Shown: positions 1-6,776, counted from the first letter of the stretch. The stretch is 30,175 nt of DNA from Rhizobium sp. (GCA_003527225.1 DPXQ01000163.1:14111-44285), one strand, 5' to 3'. Notes: generated by a model not told the origin, from the letters alone. Program-made: numbers and translations.

Positions 1-1
1 C

Positions 2-1171
2 AAGGAAGGTTTCCTGCGCTCGGAAACCTCGCTCGTCCAGACCATCGGCCGCGCGGCGCGAAACGTCGACGGCAAGGTCATCCTCTATGCCGACAACATC
101 ACCGGCTCCATGCAGCGCGCCATGGACGAGACCTCGCGCCGCCGCGAGAAGCAGGTGGCCTACAACACCGAGCACGGCATCACGCCGGAATCGGTCAAGG
201 CCCATATTTCCGACATTCTCGACTCGGTCTACGAGCGCGACCATGTCCGCGCCGATATCTCCGGCGTCTCCGGCAAGGGCTTCGCCGATGGCGGCCATCT
301 CGTCGGCGGCAATCTCCAGGCGCACCTCAACGCGCTGGAAAAGCAGATGCGCGACGCCGCCGCCGACCTCGATTTCGAGACCGCCGCGCGGCTCCGCGAC
401 GAGATCAAGCGCCTCAAGGCCGTCGAACTCGCGGCGATGGACGATCCGATCGCGCGGCAAGAGGCAAAGACGCTGGAAGGCGCTGGCAATGGCAAGAGCG
501 GCAAGCGGGGCGGAAGCCGCGAGTCGATCTCCCCCCGCGTGGGGGGTGAGGAGCGGTCGGCGAAGCCGGGCAATCGATCCGGTGAATCGATTGCAGTGAC
601 AAACGGCGGCAGCCCAGAGGGGGGCACGTCCCCCTCGGACGTCGGCGATTTACCCCCCTCTGCCCCTATCGGGGCATCTCCCCCACAAGGGGGGAGATCA
701 CCCGACACCTCCTACTTCGCCAAACCCACCCTCGACGACATGGGGCCGGGCACCGACATGGCGCGCCCCTTGCGCGAGGGCGAGCCGAGGGTGTCGCTGT
801 CGGGCCGCTCGAAAACCGGCCGTCCGCGCTCCGAGGGCCAGGAGTCCGGCCGCTCGCTCTTCCGCAAGAACACCCTCGACGAAATGACGGTCGGCCGCAC
901 CGAAAAGCCCGTAACGGGAAAACTGCCGGACAAGCCCGATCTGGAAACCGGAGCGAAGCGCAGCGGGCAAGCGTCCGCCGAAGGCTCGGCCGGCCCCCGC
1001 GAGTCGATCTCCCCCCGTGTGGGGGAGATGCCCGGCAGGGCAGAGGGGGGTAGCCCCACAGACCCCCGCCCGATCATCCGCGCCAGACCCGGCGCCGGTT
1101 CCTACGAGGACCCGGCTGACGGCAAGCGCAAGGCAAGGACCAAGGGGAAAACGGGACGGCCGGGGCGGTGA
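2..1171 (+). CDS. uvrB: UvrABC system protein B (excinuclease subunit), 3' part
   Basis: This gene is cut by the left edge of the window and is read in frame from base 2. UvrB is the DNA-damage verification helicase of nucleotide excision repair and works in the cytoplasm with UvrA and UvrC. The visible part starts in helicase motif VI ([12 protein letters not shown]) and continues through NITGSM and the conserved REKQ..YN..HGITP segment. It then has the UVR domain that binds UvrC (ALEKQM.. to RLRDEIKRL). After the UVR domain lies an unusual tail of more than 200 residues. The tail is rich in Gly, Ser, Pro, Arg and Lys, looks disordered, and contains repeat-derived peptides such as ESISPRVG twice. 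The gene ends in TGA, 40 bases before the convergent AAA/TOPRIM island. The identity is certain; a function for the tail is not known. Confidence 0.97.
   Translation, partial: KEGFLRSETSLVQTIGRAARNVDGKVILYADNITGSMQRAMDETSRRREKQVAYNTEHGITPESVKAHISDILDSVYERDHVRADISGVSGKGFADGGHLVGGNLQAHLNALEKQMRDAAADLDFETAARLRDEIKRLKAVELAAMDDPIARQEAKTLEGAGNGKSGKRGGSRESISPRVGGEERSAKPGNRSGESIAVTNGGSPEGGTSPSDVGDLPPSAPIGASPPQGGRSPDTSYFAKPTLDDMGPGTDMARPLREGEPRVSLSGRSKTGRPRSEGQESGRSLFRKNTLDEMTVGRTEKPVTGKLPDKPDLETGAKRSGQASAEGSAGPRESISPRVGEMPGRAEGGSPTDPRPIIRARPGAGSYEDPADGKRKARTKGKTGRPGR
521..552 (+). repeat. RIME-like palindromic repeat, copy 1, inside uvrB
   Basis: The segment contains GAGTCGATCTCCCCCC followed by a G-run arm. 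It is nearly identical to the start of the copy at 1001-1053 and resembles the intergenic elements at 29884-30119. It lies inside the open uvrB frame and encodes ESISPRVGG. Confidence 0.75.
652..700 (-). repeat. RIME-like palindromic repeat, copy 2 (inverted), inside uvrB
   Basis: An ACCCCCCTCTG start followed by ATCTCCCCCACAAGG and GGGGAGATC gives the same element in the opposite orientation to copies 1 and 3. Together with copy 1 and the CCAGAGGGGGG piece near 614-624 it forms a mosaic of inverted arms. It is translated as part of UvrB ([15 protein letters not shown]). Confidence 0.75.
1001..1053 (+). repeat. RIME-like palindromic repeat, copy 3, inside uvrB
   Basis: GAGTCGATCTCCCCCC, a GTGTGGGGGAGATG arm and GGCAGAGGGGGGTAG are all present. 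The order of segments matches the right arm of the intergenic element at 30074-30119. It sits in frame in uvrB and encodes [18 protein letters not shown]. Confidence 0.8.
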
Positions 1172-1211
1172 CGTAAGCCGTTATACTCTTACCAAGCATT
1201 GTTGAAGCGAA

Positions 1212-2063
1212 TTACGCGGGTCCCCATATATGGCTTACCGCTGACGAGACGAACTCGTCGGTGATCACACCTCGCTTCAGTTGAGTTCTAAGTAATCGAT
1301 GAAGCCAGTCCTTCCCGACGATACTTCCATCCACGCCATACTCTGCTATCAGCGCAAAGGAAAATACTTCCTCAAGATCATGAAAATTGCTAGAATCCGC
1401 CAAATCAAATTTTAAATCTGCGTATATCGCCAATACTTTTGGAAGTGAATCTCGCCAGTAACGTCCAGATCCGTTCCTAGAGTCCATCTTTTCGAGAACA
1501 TTACACAAAAAACGTGAATCATCGCATTTTTTGTTATTAATTATCTTGCGAACGCTAGGTATGACATCAGAGGAACGGTTCGTTGACCGGTATATCCGAA
1601 TAGCATACAGACAGCGGCTCCAATTGCTCACATTCGATACGAACTCAGGGGTGAACTTCAATCTAAATGCTAGTTCAACAACACCAAAAATATCGGAAGT
1701 ACTTACAAGATGAAAATCCAGACTAGTATGTTTCGTTGGAATAAGGGAGCCCCAAGAGTCGCGTGATGTATCAGCCGGATCCAGATCACGGTCAATTATT
1801 CCCTTGAGATTGGGGACACGCTTTTGTTGCAAGTCATGACACAGACGAATTACGCGTTCTCTGGCGCCGCCGATGTTGTCTACTTCAATGGTGTCGATTT
1901 CAATTTCTGTTTCGGCATAAATTGAAGAACCAAACGGCAAATGCCCGTCTGTCAAAGTTACAAGTACGAATTTATCCACTACGCCTTCGACAATTGCATC
2001 CTGCAGGTTTGGCTTCAATTGATACAGCTTCAGAAGTTCACTCGCCTTACGCTTAGGAAGCAT
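1212..2063 (-). CDS. DUF4435/TOPRIM-like effector of a PARIS-like defence pair (AriB-like)
   Basis: The protein has 283 residues from ATG 2063. GGAG seven bases upstream favours this ATG over the TTG at 2069. An N-terminal VEGVVDKF (E26, D30) and a later GIIDRDLD (D91, D93) have the spacing of the acidic TOPRIM metal-binding residues in the DUF4435 family. In PARIS systems AriB is such a protein, is held by the AriA ATPase and acts as a host-tRNA nuclease on release. The middle and C-terminal parts show no domain I recognise. The start lies inside the end of the ATPase gene (11-base overlap), so the two are translationally coupled. Base composition is clearly more AT-rich than all flanking genes, which suggests acquisition by transfer. 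The DUF4435 assignment is from motif reading; membership in PARIS rather than another ATPase-TOPRIM (OLD-like) family is inference. Confidence 0.75.
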   Translation of the reverse strand: MLPKRKASELLKLYQLKPNLQDAIVEGVVDKFVLVTLTDGHLPFGSSIYAETEIEIDTIEVDNIGGARERVIRLCHDLQQKRVPNLKGIIDRDLDPADTSRDSWGSLIPTKHTSLDFHLVSTSDIFGVVELAFRLKFTPEFVSNVSNWSRCLYAIRIYRSTNRSSDVIPSVRKIINNKKCDDSRFLCNVLEKMDSRNGSGRYWRDSLPKVLAIYADLKFDLADSSNFHDLEEVFSFALIAEYGVDGSIVGKDWLHRLLRTQLKRGVITDEFVSSAVSHIWGPA

Positions 2064-3372
2064 TTCCAAGCTCCACCACGTTAACCGATGTATTATTCAG
2101 AATTTCAAGTGAGTGACTAGCAAATATATATTGAACCGGCGAGAGAATCGAAAGTCTCTTCAACGAAGACGCAAACTCTCTTTGCCAGAGAACATTTAAA
2201 GACAATTCTGGCTCGTCGATTAAGATGATACATGGCGTGTTCTGAGCCAGAAAAATACTTGCAAGAATCGTAAAAAGCTGCCGCTCGCCCGATGAAAGCC
2301 AATCGAAATTAACCGGCTCACCGGTAAGCGATGAAGAAATATAAAATCCCTGGCGAACATCAAAATTAAAAATTTTGCCAGTATAGAATCTATTTAGTTC
2401 AGTTATAAATGATCGAATACGATCAACCATAACCTTCGCGGCATCTATTCTAGTACGCTGAGCGTTTAAGAATAGCTCGATCACAAGCGCAATGTTGTTT
2501 AGGTTTTCACCAGAAACATTTCGAAGTGCCTCGGTGTATTGTGAAATGTCAATATGCGGCATAACGCCAAATTGGGTAGCATCTGCGAGAGACTTTTCTA
2601 GCTGCTCCAGCTGTTCAATCAACTGTTCGACGGTCTGGTATTTATCGGCACGTTGATCATCAATCGACATGGAGTTAATTAGCTCCAGATAGACATGGTT
2701 TGAATTCTTTTGCGCAAACAGACCGCTCTCAATCACCTGCGATTGGAAGCTACTTGAGATTGCTTTCGAGATTTCGGCTACTGAAAGAGGTGCGCCATCG
2801 TCACTTTTAGCACTCATCCTCCTTCGCCTGCCAGCTGGGTCGATGAACTCCACCCACTCCTCGCTGCTAACAGACTCAGTTCTCTTAAATAGGACTGAGT
2901 TTGTTTTATACTTGCGTCTATCGGACATAAAGAATAGATTTAGATTTAAGTTCGATAAATATTCGCGGTATCGATCTACCTGCTGACCCGGATTACTATC
3001 TCGAACAGCGCAGTCTTCGTTTGCTACAATATTAAATTTAGCGGACTTTGAATCGAAACAACAGGTAGCTCTGTAGGTACCTGTTAGTCCTCTGATTTTT
3101 TCAATTTCAATGTATTCCTCTTCGGAAAATGAAATATTTATGCGCTTGAATGGGGTTTGCGACACCCAGGATTTAGAACCCGCAGCCTCCGGCGTCAAAA
3201 TATTATAGAGGAGCTGAAGAACAGTTGTTTTTCCAGCGCCGTTCAGTCCGTAGATAACGTTGATGTCAGCGCCATCAGAAGTGCTACCATCTGAAAAATT
3301 CAGAACGTAATCCGCATGACCGAATAGAGACTGAATTACCACGCGTTTTATTAGTAGTGCAGTTTTTTTCAT
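2053..3372 (-). CDS. ABC-type AAA ATPase of a PARIS-like defence pair (AriA-like)
   Basis: The protein has 439 residues. The start at 3372 is chosen because GGAGG (3379-3383) sits six bases upstream; longer in-frame starts at 3378 and 3405 are less well placed. It shows a Walker A (GLNGAGKT, K48), a glutamate-rich helical middle (EQLIEQLEQLEKSL, probably coiled coil), an ABC signature (LSSGERQ, 359-365), a Walker B with catalytic Glu (IILIDEPELSL, D386-E387) and a switch His (FASHS, H420). This is the SMC/ABC-like AAA_15/AAA_21 type found in OLD, Septu and PARIS systems. Size, gene order and overlap with a DUF4435 gene match AriA, the scaffold that senses phage proteins and sequesters AriB. 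The gene is AT-rich compared with its surroundings. That it is a defence ATPase is likely; the exact family needs a profile search. Confidence 0.85.
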   Translation of the reverse strand: MKKTALLIKRVVIQSLFGHADYVLNFSDGSTSDGADINVIYGLNGAGKTTVLQLLYNILTPEAAGSKSWVSQTPFKRINISFSEEEYIEIEKIRGLTGTYRATCCFDSKSAKFNIVANEDCAVRDSNPGQQVDRYREYLSNLNLNLFFMSDRRKYKTNSVLFKRTESVSSEEWVEFIDPAGRRRRMSAKSDDGAPLSVAEISKAISSSFQSQVIESGLFAQKNSNHVYLELINSMSIDDQRADKYQTVEQLIEQLEQLEKSLADATQFGVMPHIDISQYTEALRNVSGENLNNIALVIELFLNAQRTRIDAAKVMVDRIRSFITELNRFYTGKIFNFDVRQGFYISSSLTGEPVNFDWLSSGERQLFTILASIFLAQNTPCIILIDEPELSLNVLWQREFASSLKRLSILSPVQYIFASHSLEILNNTSVNVVELGNAS

Positions 3373-3838
3373 ATTCATCCTCCGATTCCCACAGGAATAC
3401 AGCATTGGATTGCATTTTCATATGGAAACTCGCGCGTATGTTACACGCTAAATTTGAACAGCAGAGACATCCCCCGAAAGAAATAAGAGATGCTCCTTTT
3501 CAGGCCTCCCGTCCCGCAGCTCTAGCCTCGCCCCTCCGACCCCGGCTACGTCTGACTGCACGATATCAGGTTAGGCGGCGCCAGGGCCGGGACAAAGTCC
3601 GATCGCAGGCAACGCCCAGCCCCGCAGTAATGGGCTCCTTCCGAACGCCCCGCACCCCCACCTGCCCCCGTCTCAACCTGCCCCCTACCCCCCGCCGCTC
3701 CCGATGTCCGCTCTGGCTGGAAATGCTCTAATATACTGCCGTGGTAATCATCCGTTCATCACCCTTGCGCCATAAGGAGAGCGGAACCGCGAAAGCGAGT
3801 CGCAAACGGCTGCCAGGCACACAAGACAGGAGAGATGG
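3373..3838. other. Non-coding gap upstream of the AAA ATPase and the 81-residue gene
   Basis: This is a divergent intergenic region. The part next to the ATPase (to about 3480) is AT-rich like the island; from about 3490 onward it is C-rich and GC-rich like the rest of the window. It holds the ATPase ribosome binding site (3379-3383) and an imperfect inverted repeat GCGCGTA-TGT-TACACGC at 3432-3448. I see no convincing gene; the open frame at 3357-3731 begins inside the ATPase start and has no ribosome binding site. Confidence 0.5.
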
Positions 3839-4084
3839 ATGGCACTTGTCGGCTTCAAGAACACCCACAACCAGGATGTTTACGTCAACCCGGACCAAGT
3901 GCTCTACATCACCCACTTCGAGGAGGGTGTGACGATCATCGCCATGGCGGTGACGGCGGCGGGCGGCAAGCCGGCCAGCGTCTATGTGCGCGGCAGCGTC
4001 GAGCTGGTGCGCTCCAAGCTCGACGGCAGGGGCAGGAACACGTCGGCTTCGGTCGCCGCCCTGGAGCCGGCAGCCACCGCCTGA
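3839..4084 (+). CDS. Small conserved hypothetical protein, possibly FlbD-like
   Basis: The protein has 81 residues. AGGAGAG at 3829-3835 gives a good ribosome binding site for ATG 3839. The sequence is a short beta-rich fold (VGFKNTHNQDVYVNPDQVLYI, then VTIIAMAV, then SVYVRGSVELVRSKL) followed by a polar Ala/Ser/Gly tail. The layout of NPDQV, an aliphatic strand and a VRGSVELVRSKL end resembles the flagellar FlbD family (VNPDLIE, then VVKESVEEVI). This is a resemblance of pattern only; no flagellar genes are nearby. It is convergent with the J-domain gene, with only five bases between them. It is real coding sequence, function unknown. Confidence 0.8.
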   Translation: MALVGFKNTHNQDVYVNPDQVLYITHFEEGVTIIAMAVTAAGGKPASVYVRGSVELVRSKLDGRGRNTSASVAALEPAATA

Positions 4085-4089
4085 GGCCC

Positions 4090-4689
4090 CTACTCCGCCG
4101 CTTCGGCTTCGGCCTTGCCCACGCTCTCGACCAACTCCAGCTCGTAGGAATAGCCCTCGATCATGGTATAGGCCTGCTCGATCGCCTCGATCTGCGTCTC
4201 GGCGGTCTTGATGGCGTCGGCGATGGATTGCGAGCGGGCGCGCAGCATCGAGCCGAGCACGTCCGCGCCGGGCCGCCGGCCCAGCCGGTCCATGTGCTTG
4301 CGCACGCGGTTGCGGTGGCGCTCCAGTTCGAGAATGTGGAAGCGGGCCTTCAGGATGTCGTCGGTCAGCTTGCGGCGAAGCGCCGCCACGGGATCGAAGC
4401 TGCCGGGCTCGCGCTCGTCGAGGATGATCTCGTTGACCAGCGTCTCCAGGATCATCAGCCCCTTGAGGTCGAGCGCGTCGGCCAGCTGGGGATCATAGCC
4501 GGTGTCGTCATAGACCTTGCGGCGCACCGGGTCGCAGAGCAGCTCGTAGGAGGCGGTCACCTTGCCGAAGGCGTCGGCGTCGCCGCCGCCGTCGGGATGC
4601 GCGGTCTTGGCCAGCTTCCGATAGGCCCGCTTGACGGCCGCCGCGTCGGCGTCACGCTCCAGTCCGAGCATCGCATAGGGATCGATCAA
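4090..4689 (-). CDS. J-domain (DnaJ-like) protein
   Basis: The N-terminus is a J-domain: DPYAMLGLERDADAAAVKRA, RKLAKTAHPDGGGD with the HPD tripeptide that stimulates DnaK ATPase, then FGKVTASYELLCDPVRRKVYD. It is followed by about 130 mostly helical, charged residues. There is no Gly/Phe region, zinc finger or classic DnaJ C-terminal domain, so it is a type III J protein that probably brings DnaK to a specific client. The open frame extends up to 4851, but its first 50 codons run into a dispersed repeat and are not J-like. I chose the TTG at 4689 (reading MIDPYAML), preceded by AGGACAGG; ATG 4758 or ATG 4671 are alternatives. No client is suggested by the neighbours. Confidence 0.85.
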   Translation of the reverse strand: MIDPYAMLGLERDADAAAVKRAYRKLAKTAHPDGGGDADAFGKVTASYELLCDPVRRKVYDDTGYDPQLADALDLKGLMILETLVNEIILDEREPGSFDPVAALRRKLTDDILKARFHILELERHRNRVRKHMDRLGRRPGADVLGSMLRARSQSIADAIKTAETQIEAIEQAYTMIEGYSYELELVESVGKAEAEAAE

Positions 4690-4845
4690 CTGCGCACCTG
4701 TCCTCGCTGCTTCGCATAGCCAGCCCGCTCTTTCCCTAGCCCCTGAACGCGGCGGCATCAAGCGCCGGTCGATGCGCAGGCAGTCCTTTTCCCCCGTCAT
4801 GCCGGACCTGTCCACGCTGGCCGATGCGGAGGCAATCCCTCCCTC

Positions 4846-4956
4846 CGTCATGCCGGACTTGATCCGGCATCCAGCGGCGCGATGTCCATCGCGCAGGAGA
4901 CTCTTACTGCGCCGCAGACGCGGCGCTGCTGGACCCCGGATCGAGTCCGGGGTGAC
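4846..4956. repeat. Dispersed palindromic repeat with CCGGACTTGATCCGGCAT-type arms
   Basis: The left arm at 4846-4875 (CGTCATGCCGGACTTGATCC and following) and the right arm at 4928-4956 (GCTGGACCCCGGATCGAGTC and following) are near-complementary. Between them is GCGCGATG-TC-CATCGCGC. A degenerate partial copy of the left arm lies at about 4796-4808. This element type is widespread between genes of alphaproteobacteria. It overlaps the apparent 5' extension of the J-domain frame, which argues against that extension. Confidence 0.75.
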
Positions 4957-5159
4957 GGGGCCTTTGATGCCGCCCCCTCAAAGATCCGCAGGCGGCTGGT
5001 TTGCGACCGAAGCAGGCATAACTCAGCCGTTATTGAAATATCACGTTTAGACCGCAAGCGGACCGCCGGCTAGGGGCCTTTCCTTGCCAAAATCGCCCAA
5101 ATATGGTGAATGTTAAACGGCGTTTTCCCAATGGAATCAACAAAACCACTGCAAAATCT

Positions 5160-5188
5160 TTTTACCCCTTTTCGCCCGGCGCTATAAT
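5160..5188 (+). promoter_or_regulatory. Possible promoter with perfect -10 box
   Basis: A perfect TATAAT stands at 5183-5188 in otherwise GC-rich DNA. The hexamer 17 bases upstream (TTTTAC, 5160-5165) is a poor -35. If active it would transcribe the palindrome-rich stretch and perhaps the 136-residue gene beyond it. Confidence 0.35.
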
Positions 5189-5594
5189 ACCCGCGTTCCG
5201 TTTTCGGATACACCGGCTGTGCGTGGCCGGCGAAACGGAACCGGCGCTTGGAGGTTCGGGCAAACGCAGGTCCGGCCCCCAGGGGTCCGCGGAAACTGGT
5301 CTCCCTCCGGTGTCGCGGAGCGGACAGGGCAAGGTGACGGATCCGCCTTGCCGTGCTCCCTCCAGCATCATGCACCGGACGTGCCTGTGAGGCACACATG
5401 GCGGCGCGCCTGTCGGTCCTGACAAGGGAAACGGCGGCGACGAAAACTGGCCGGGCCGGCAGGATTTGCCGGCAAACTGGGCGGAGCTTTCAGCCGGATG
5501 CGCATCCGGCCGGAATTTCCGGGGCAACCGGCGGGAAACCGTCCGGTCGGCCAGCCGAGGCAGAGAGACCGAAGTCGCGGGCAAAAACCGCCGA

Positions 5595-5653
5595 ACGGGG
5601 CGCTGAGAGGTGTCACCTAAAACAACATAACGAGGCAGCTTTCAGCGCCCCGT
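5595..5653 (+). promoter_or_regulatory. 12-bp perfect stem in the leader of the Cys/His small gene
   Basis: ACGGGGCGCTGA (5595-5606) and TCAGCGCCCCGT (5642-5653) are exact inverted copies with a 35-base AT-richer loop. The loop begins with the interrupted palindrome AGGTG-T-CACCT (5608-5618). There is no T-run, so it is more likely a leader structure or binding site than a terminator. Confidence 0.4.
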
Positions 5654-5768
5654 CCGAACTTCCCCTCATGCCACGGCGGCAAAACCGCGCGTGAACGAAA
5701 CCGTGTGCCTTCCCAATGGCGCCCTCCGCCAGGGGAGGATCTATGACCGCGAAACAAGGAGAATGCCC

Positions 5769-6179
5769 ATGCCGATGACGACCGATCCGAAAGCCATCCT
5801 CGACTATACGCTGGCGCGGCATAGCGCGGCCGTGCTGGACCTGCCGGAGCTGGTCTGTCTGCACCGTGACTGCCGTCGCGCCCATGACTGCCGCTACCTC
5901 ATTGCGGGCGATCCGCCGAGCCCGGATTGCCTCGACCTGCTGACGCCCGAGGATCGCGTGCGTTTCGATGCCTTCCTGGACGTCGTGCACGCCATGATCC
6001 CGCACGGACCGGCGGCCATGGCGGACCACCGCGAGGCCCGCGAGATGCAACGGGCAGCATGCGACGTATTGCAGGCGGTCTTCACCCAGTATCCGGAGGA
6101 TCGGCGCTCGATCCGCCTCTGGCGGCGCCAATTAGATCGGATTCTGCTAAAAAAAGAACAAGTACCCCCGAATTCTTAA
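5769..6179 (+). CDS. Conserved hypothetical small Cys/His protein
   Basis: The protein has 136 residues from ATG 5769; AAGGAG at 5756-5761 is seven bases upstream. In-frame ATGs at 5763 and 5775 are close alternatives. Near residue 30 there is a compact cluster C30-x-H32, C35, H39-x-C41 (CLHRDCRRAHDCRY) that could bind a metal. A helical acidic/basic segment follows and the C-terminus is basic (LWRRQLDRILLKKEQ). There is no signal peptide or membrane segment. I do not recognise the family. Codon use and the ribosome binding site indicate a real gene. It lies upstream of the cold-shock gene on the same strand, but a 290-base gap suggests separate transcription. Confidence 0.75.
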   Translation: MPMTTDPKAILDYTLARHSAAVLDLPELVCLHRDCRRAHDCRYLIAGDPPSPDCLDLLTPEDRVRFDAFLDVVHAMIPHGPAAMADHREAREMQRAACDVLQAVFTQYPEDRRSIRLWRRQLDRILLKKEQVPPNS

Positions 6180-6196
6180 GGGATTCAGGTGCTTGT
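6149..6196 (-). terminator. Possible rho-independent terminator facing the minus strand
   Basis: An imperfect hairpin (ACAAGTACC near 6158 pairing with GGTGCTTGT ending at 6196) is followed on the minus strand by seven T (6149-6155). It overlaps the 3' end of the plus-strand gene. No minus-strand gene is visible upstream, so it would end an antisense transcript. Confidence 0.35.
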
Positions 6197-6466
6197 CAAA
6201 TCGGCGGCGGCGTTTTACTTTCACCTGCACTTGCCTTTCGTGGTGATTTATGTACGGATGTGCCGTTCGGGTATTTTTGATCCCGGAGACTGAACTGATG
6301 AATAAGACCGCTTTCGTGGTACTGGGGGCCTTCTCCCGATGGTAGACGTTCATTCCCGATATCGTGACTTCTCGACTGGCTCTTCCATATTGAAGGGCGA
6401 AACCGTCCCGCATCCGGGCTCCGGGCGCGGGAGACACTTACTGAACTAGGGAAAAGGACTTATCCC
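6197..6466 (+). promoter_or_regulatory. Leader region of the cold-shock gene with a 15-codon upstream frame
   Basis: This is a 270-base gap before cspA. A weak promoter match TTGTCA (6193-6198), 17 bases, TACTTT (6216-6221) would give an untranslated leader of roughly 240 bases, as is usual for cold-shock mRNAs. Inside is a short open frame at 6298-6345 (MNKTAFVVLGAFSRW, stop) with GGAG nine bases before its ATG. The 96-codon frame on the opposite strand runs through the hairpin region and is not credible. Confidence 0.45.
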
Positions 6467-6679
6467 ATGGCCACCAAAGGCACTGTAAAATTCTTCAACC
6501 AGGACAAGGGTTTTGGCTTCATCACCCCGGAAGGCGGCGCGAAGGACGTTTTCGTGCACATTTCCGCCCTGCAGGCTTCCGGCATCCAGTCGCTCCACGA
6601 CGGTCAGGAAGTGACCTTCGACACCGAGCCGGATCGCATGGGCAAGGGCCCGAAGGCCGTCAACATCCGCGCCGACTGA
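6467..6679 (+). CDS. cspA: Cold-shock protein, CspA family
   Basis: The protein has 70 residues, the usual length, and is one OB-fold cold-shock domain. RNP1 is KGFGFITP and RNP2 is DVFVHISAL; both bind single-stranded RNA or DNA through their aromatic residues. It begins [11 protein letters not shown], typical of alphaproteobacterial Csps. The start has AAAAGGA about nine bases upstream. Such proteins melt mRNA structure and act as RNA chaperones; several paralogues per rhizobial genome are normal and only some are cold-induced. The long leader suggests post-transcriptional control. A strong terminator follows at 6725, so it is probably transcribed alone. Confidence 0.97.
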   Translation: MATKGTVKFFNQDKGFGFITPEGGAKDVFVHISALQASGIQSLHDGQEVTFDTEPDRMGKGPKAVNIRAD

Positions 6680-6724
6680 TCCGCTCGCCGGTTCTCAAGC
6701 GTTTACCGGTTCACCCCGGGATTT

Positions 6725-6752
6725 ACGGCGTCTCCTTCGAGGCGCCGTTTTT
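6725..6752 (+). terminator. Rho-independent terminator of cspA
   Basis: ACGGCGTCTC (6725-6734), loop CTTC and GAGGCGCCGT (6739-6748) form a 10-bp stem with one G-T pair, followed by TTTTT. It lies 46 bases after the cspA stop codon. Confidence 0.9.
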
Positions 6753-6776
6753 CATTTTCCGCCGCTTCGCCCCCGC

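Larger units (their letters stand above)
4957..5762. other. Long non-coding, palindrome-rich stretch
   Basis: About 800 bases without a credible gene. Open frames on both strands here have no ribosome binding sites and Arg/Pro/Ser-rich, shadow-like translations. From about 5190 it is dense in inverted repeats: GCAAGG...CCTTGC (5329-5351), GTGCCT-GTG-AGGCAC (5381-5395), TTGCCGGCAA (5466-5475), GCCGGATGCGCATCCGGC (5493-5510, a perfect 18-base palindrome) and a 12-bp stem at 5595-5653. A TATAAT box lies just upstream at 5183. It could be a structured RNA or a repeat cluster; I could not match it to RNase P RNA or tmRNA by eye. Confidence 0.55.

Noticed and set aside
1..1171. Frameshift or pseudogene status of uvrB because of its odd tail
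   Set aside because: The frame is open without interruption to the TGA, and the helicase end and UVR domain are intact.
5162..5584. Overlapping frames on both strands in the palindrome-rich stretch
   Set aside because: None has a ribosome binding site, and translations are Arg/Pro/Ser-rich without any motif.
5190..5660. RNase P RNA or tmRNA
   Set aside because: The conserved core sequences I know for these RNAs are not visible on either strand.
6147..6437. 96-codon minus-strand frame opposite the cspA leader
   Set aside because: It ends by reading through a hairpin and T-run and has a basic, low-information translation.
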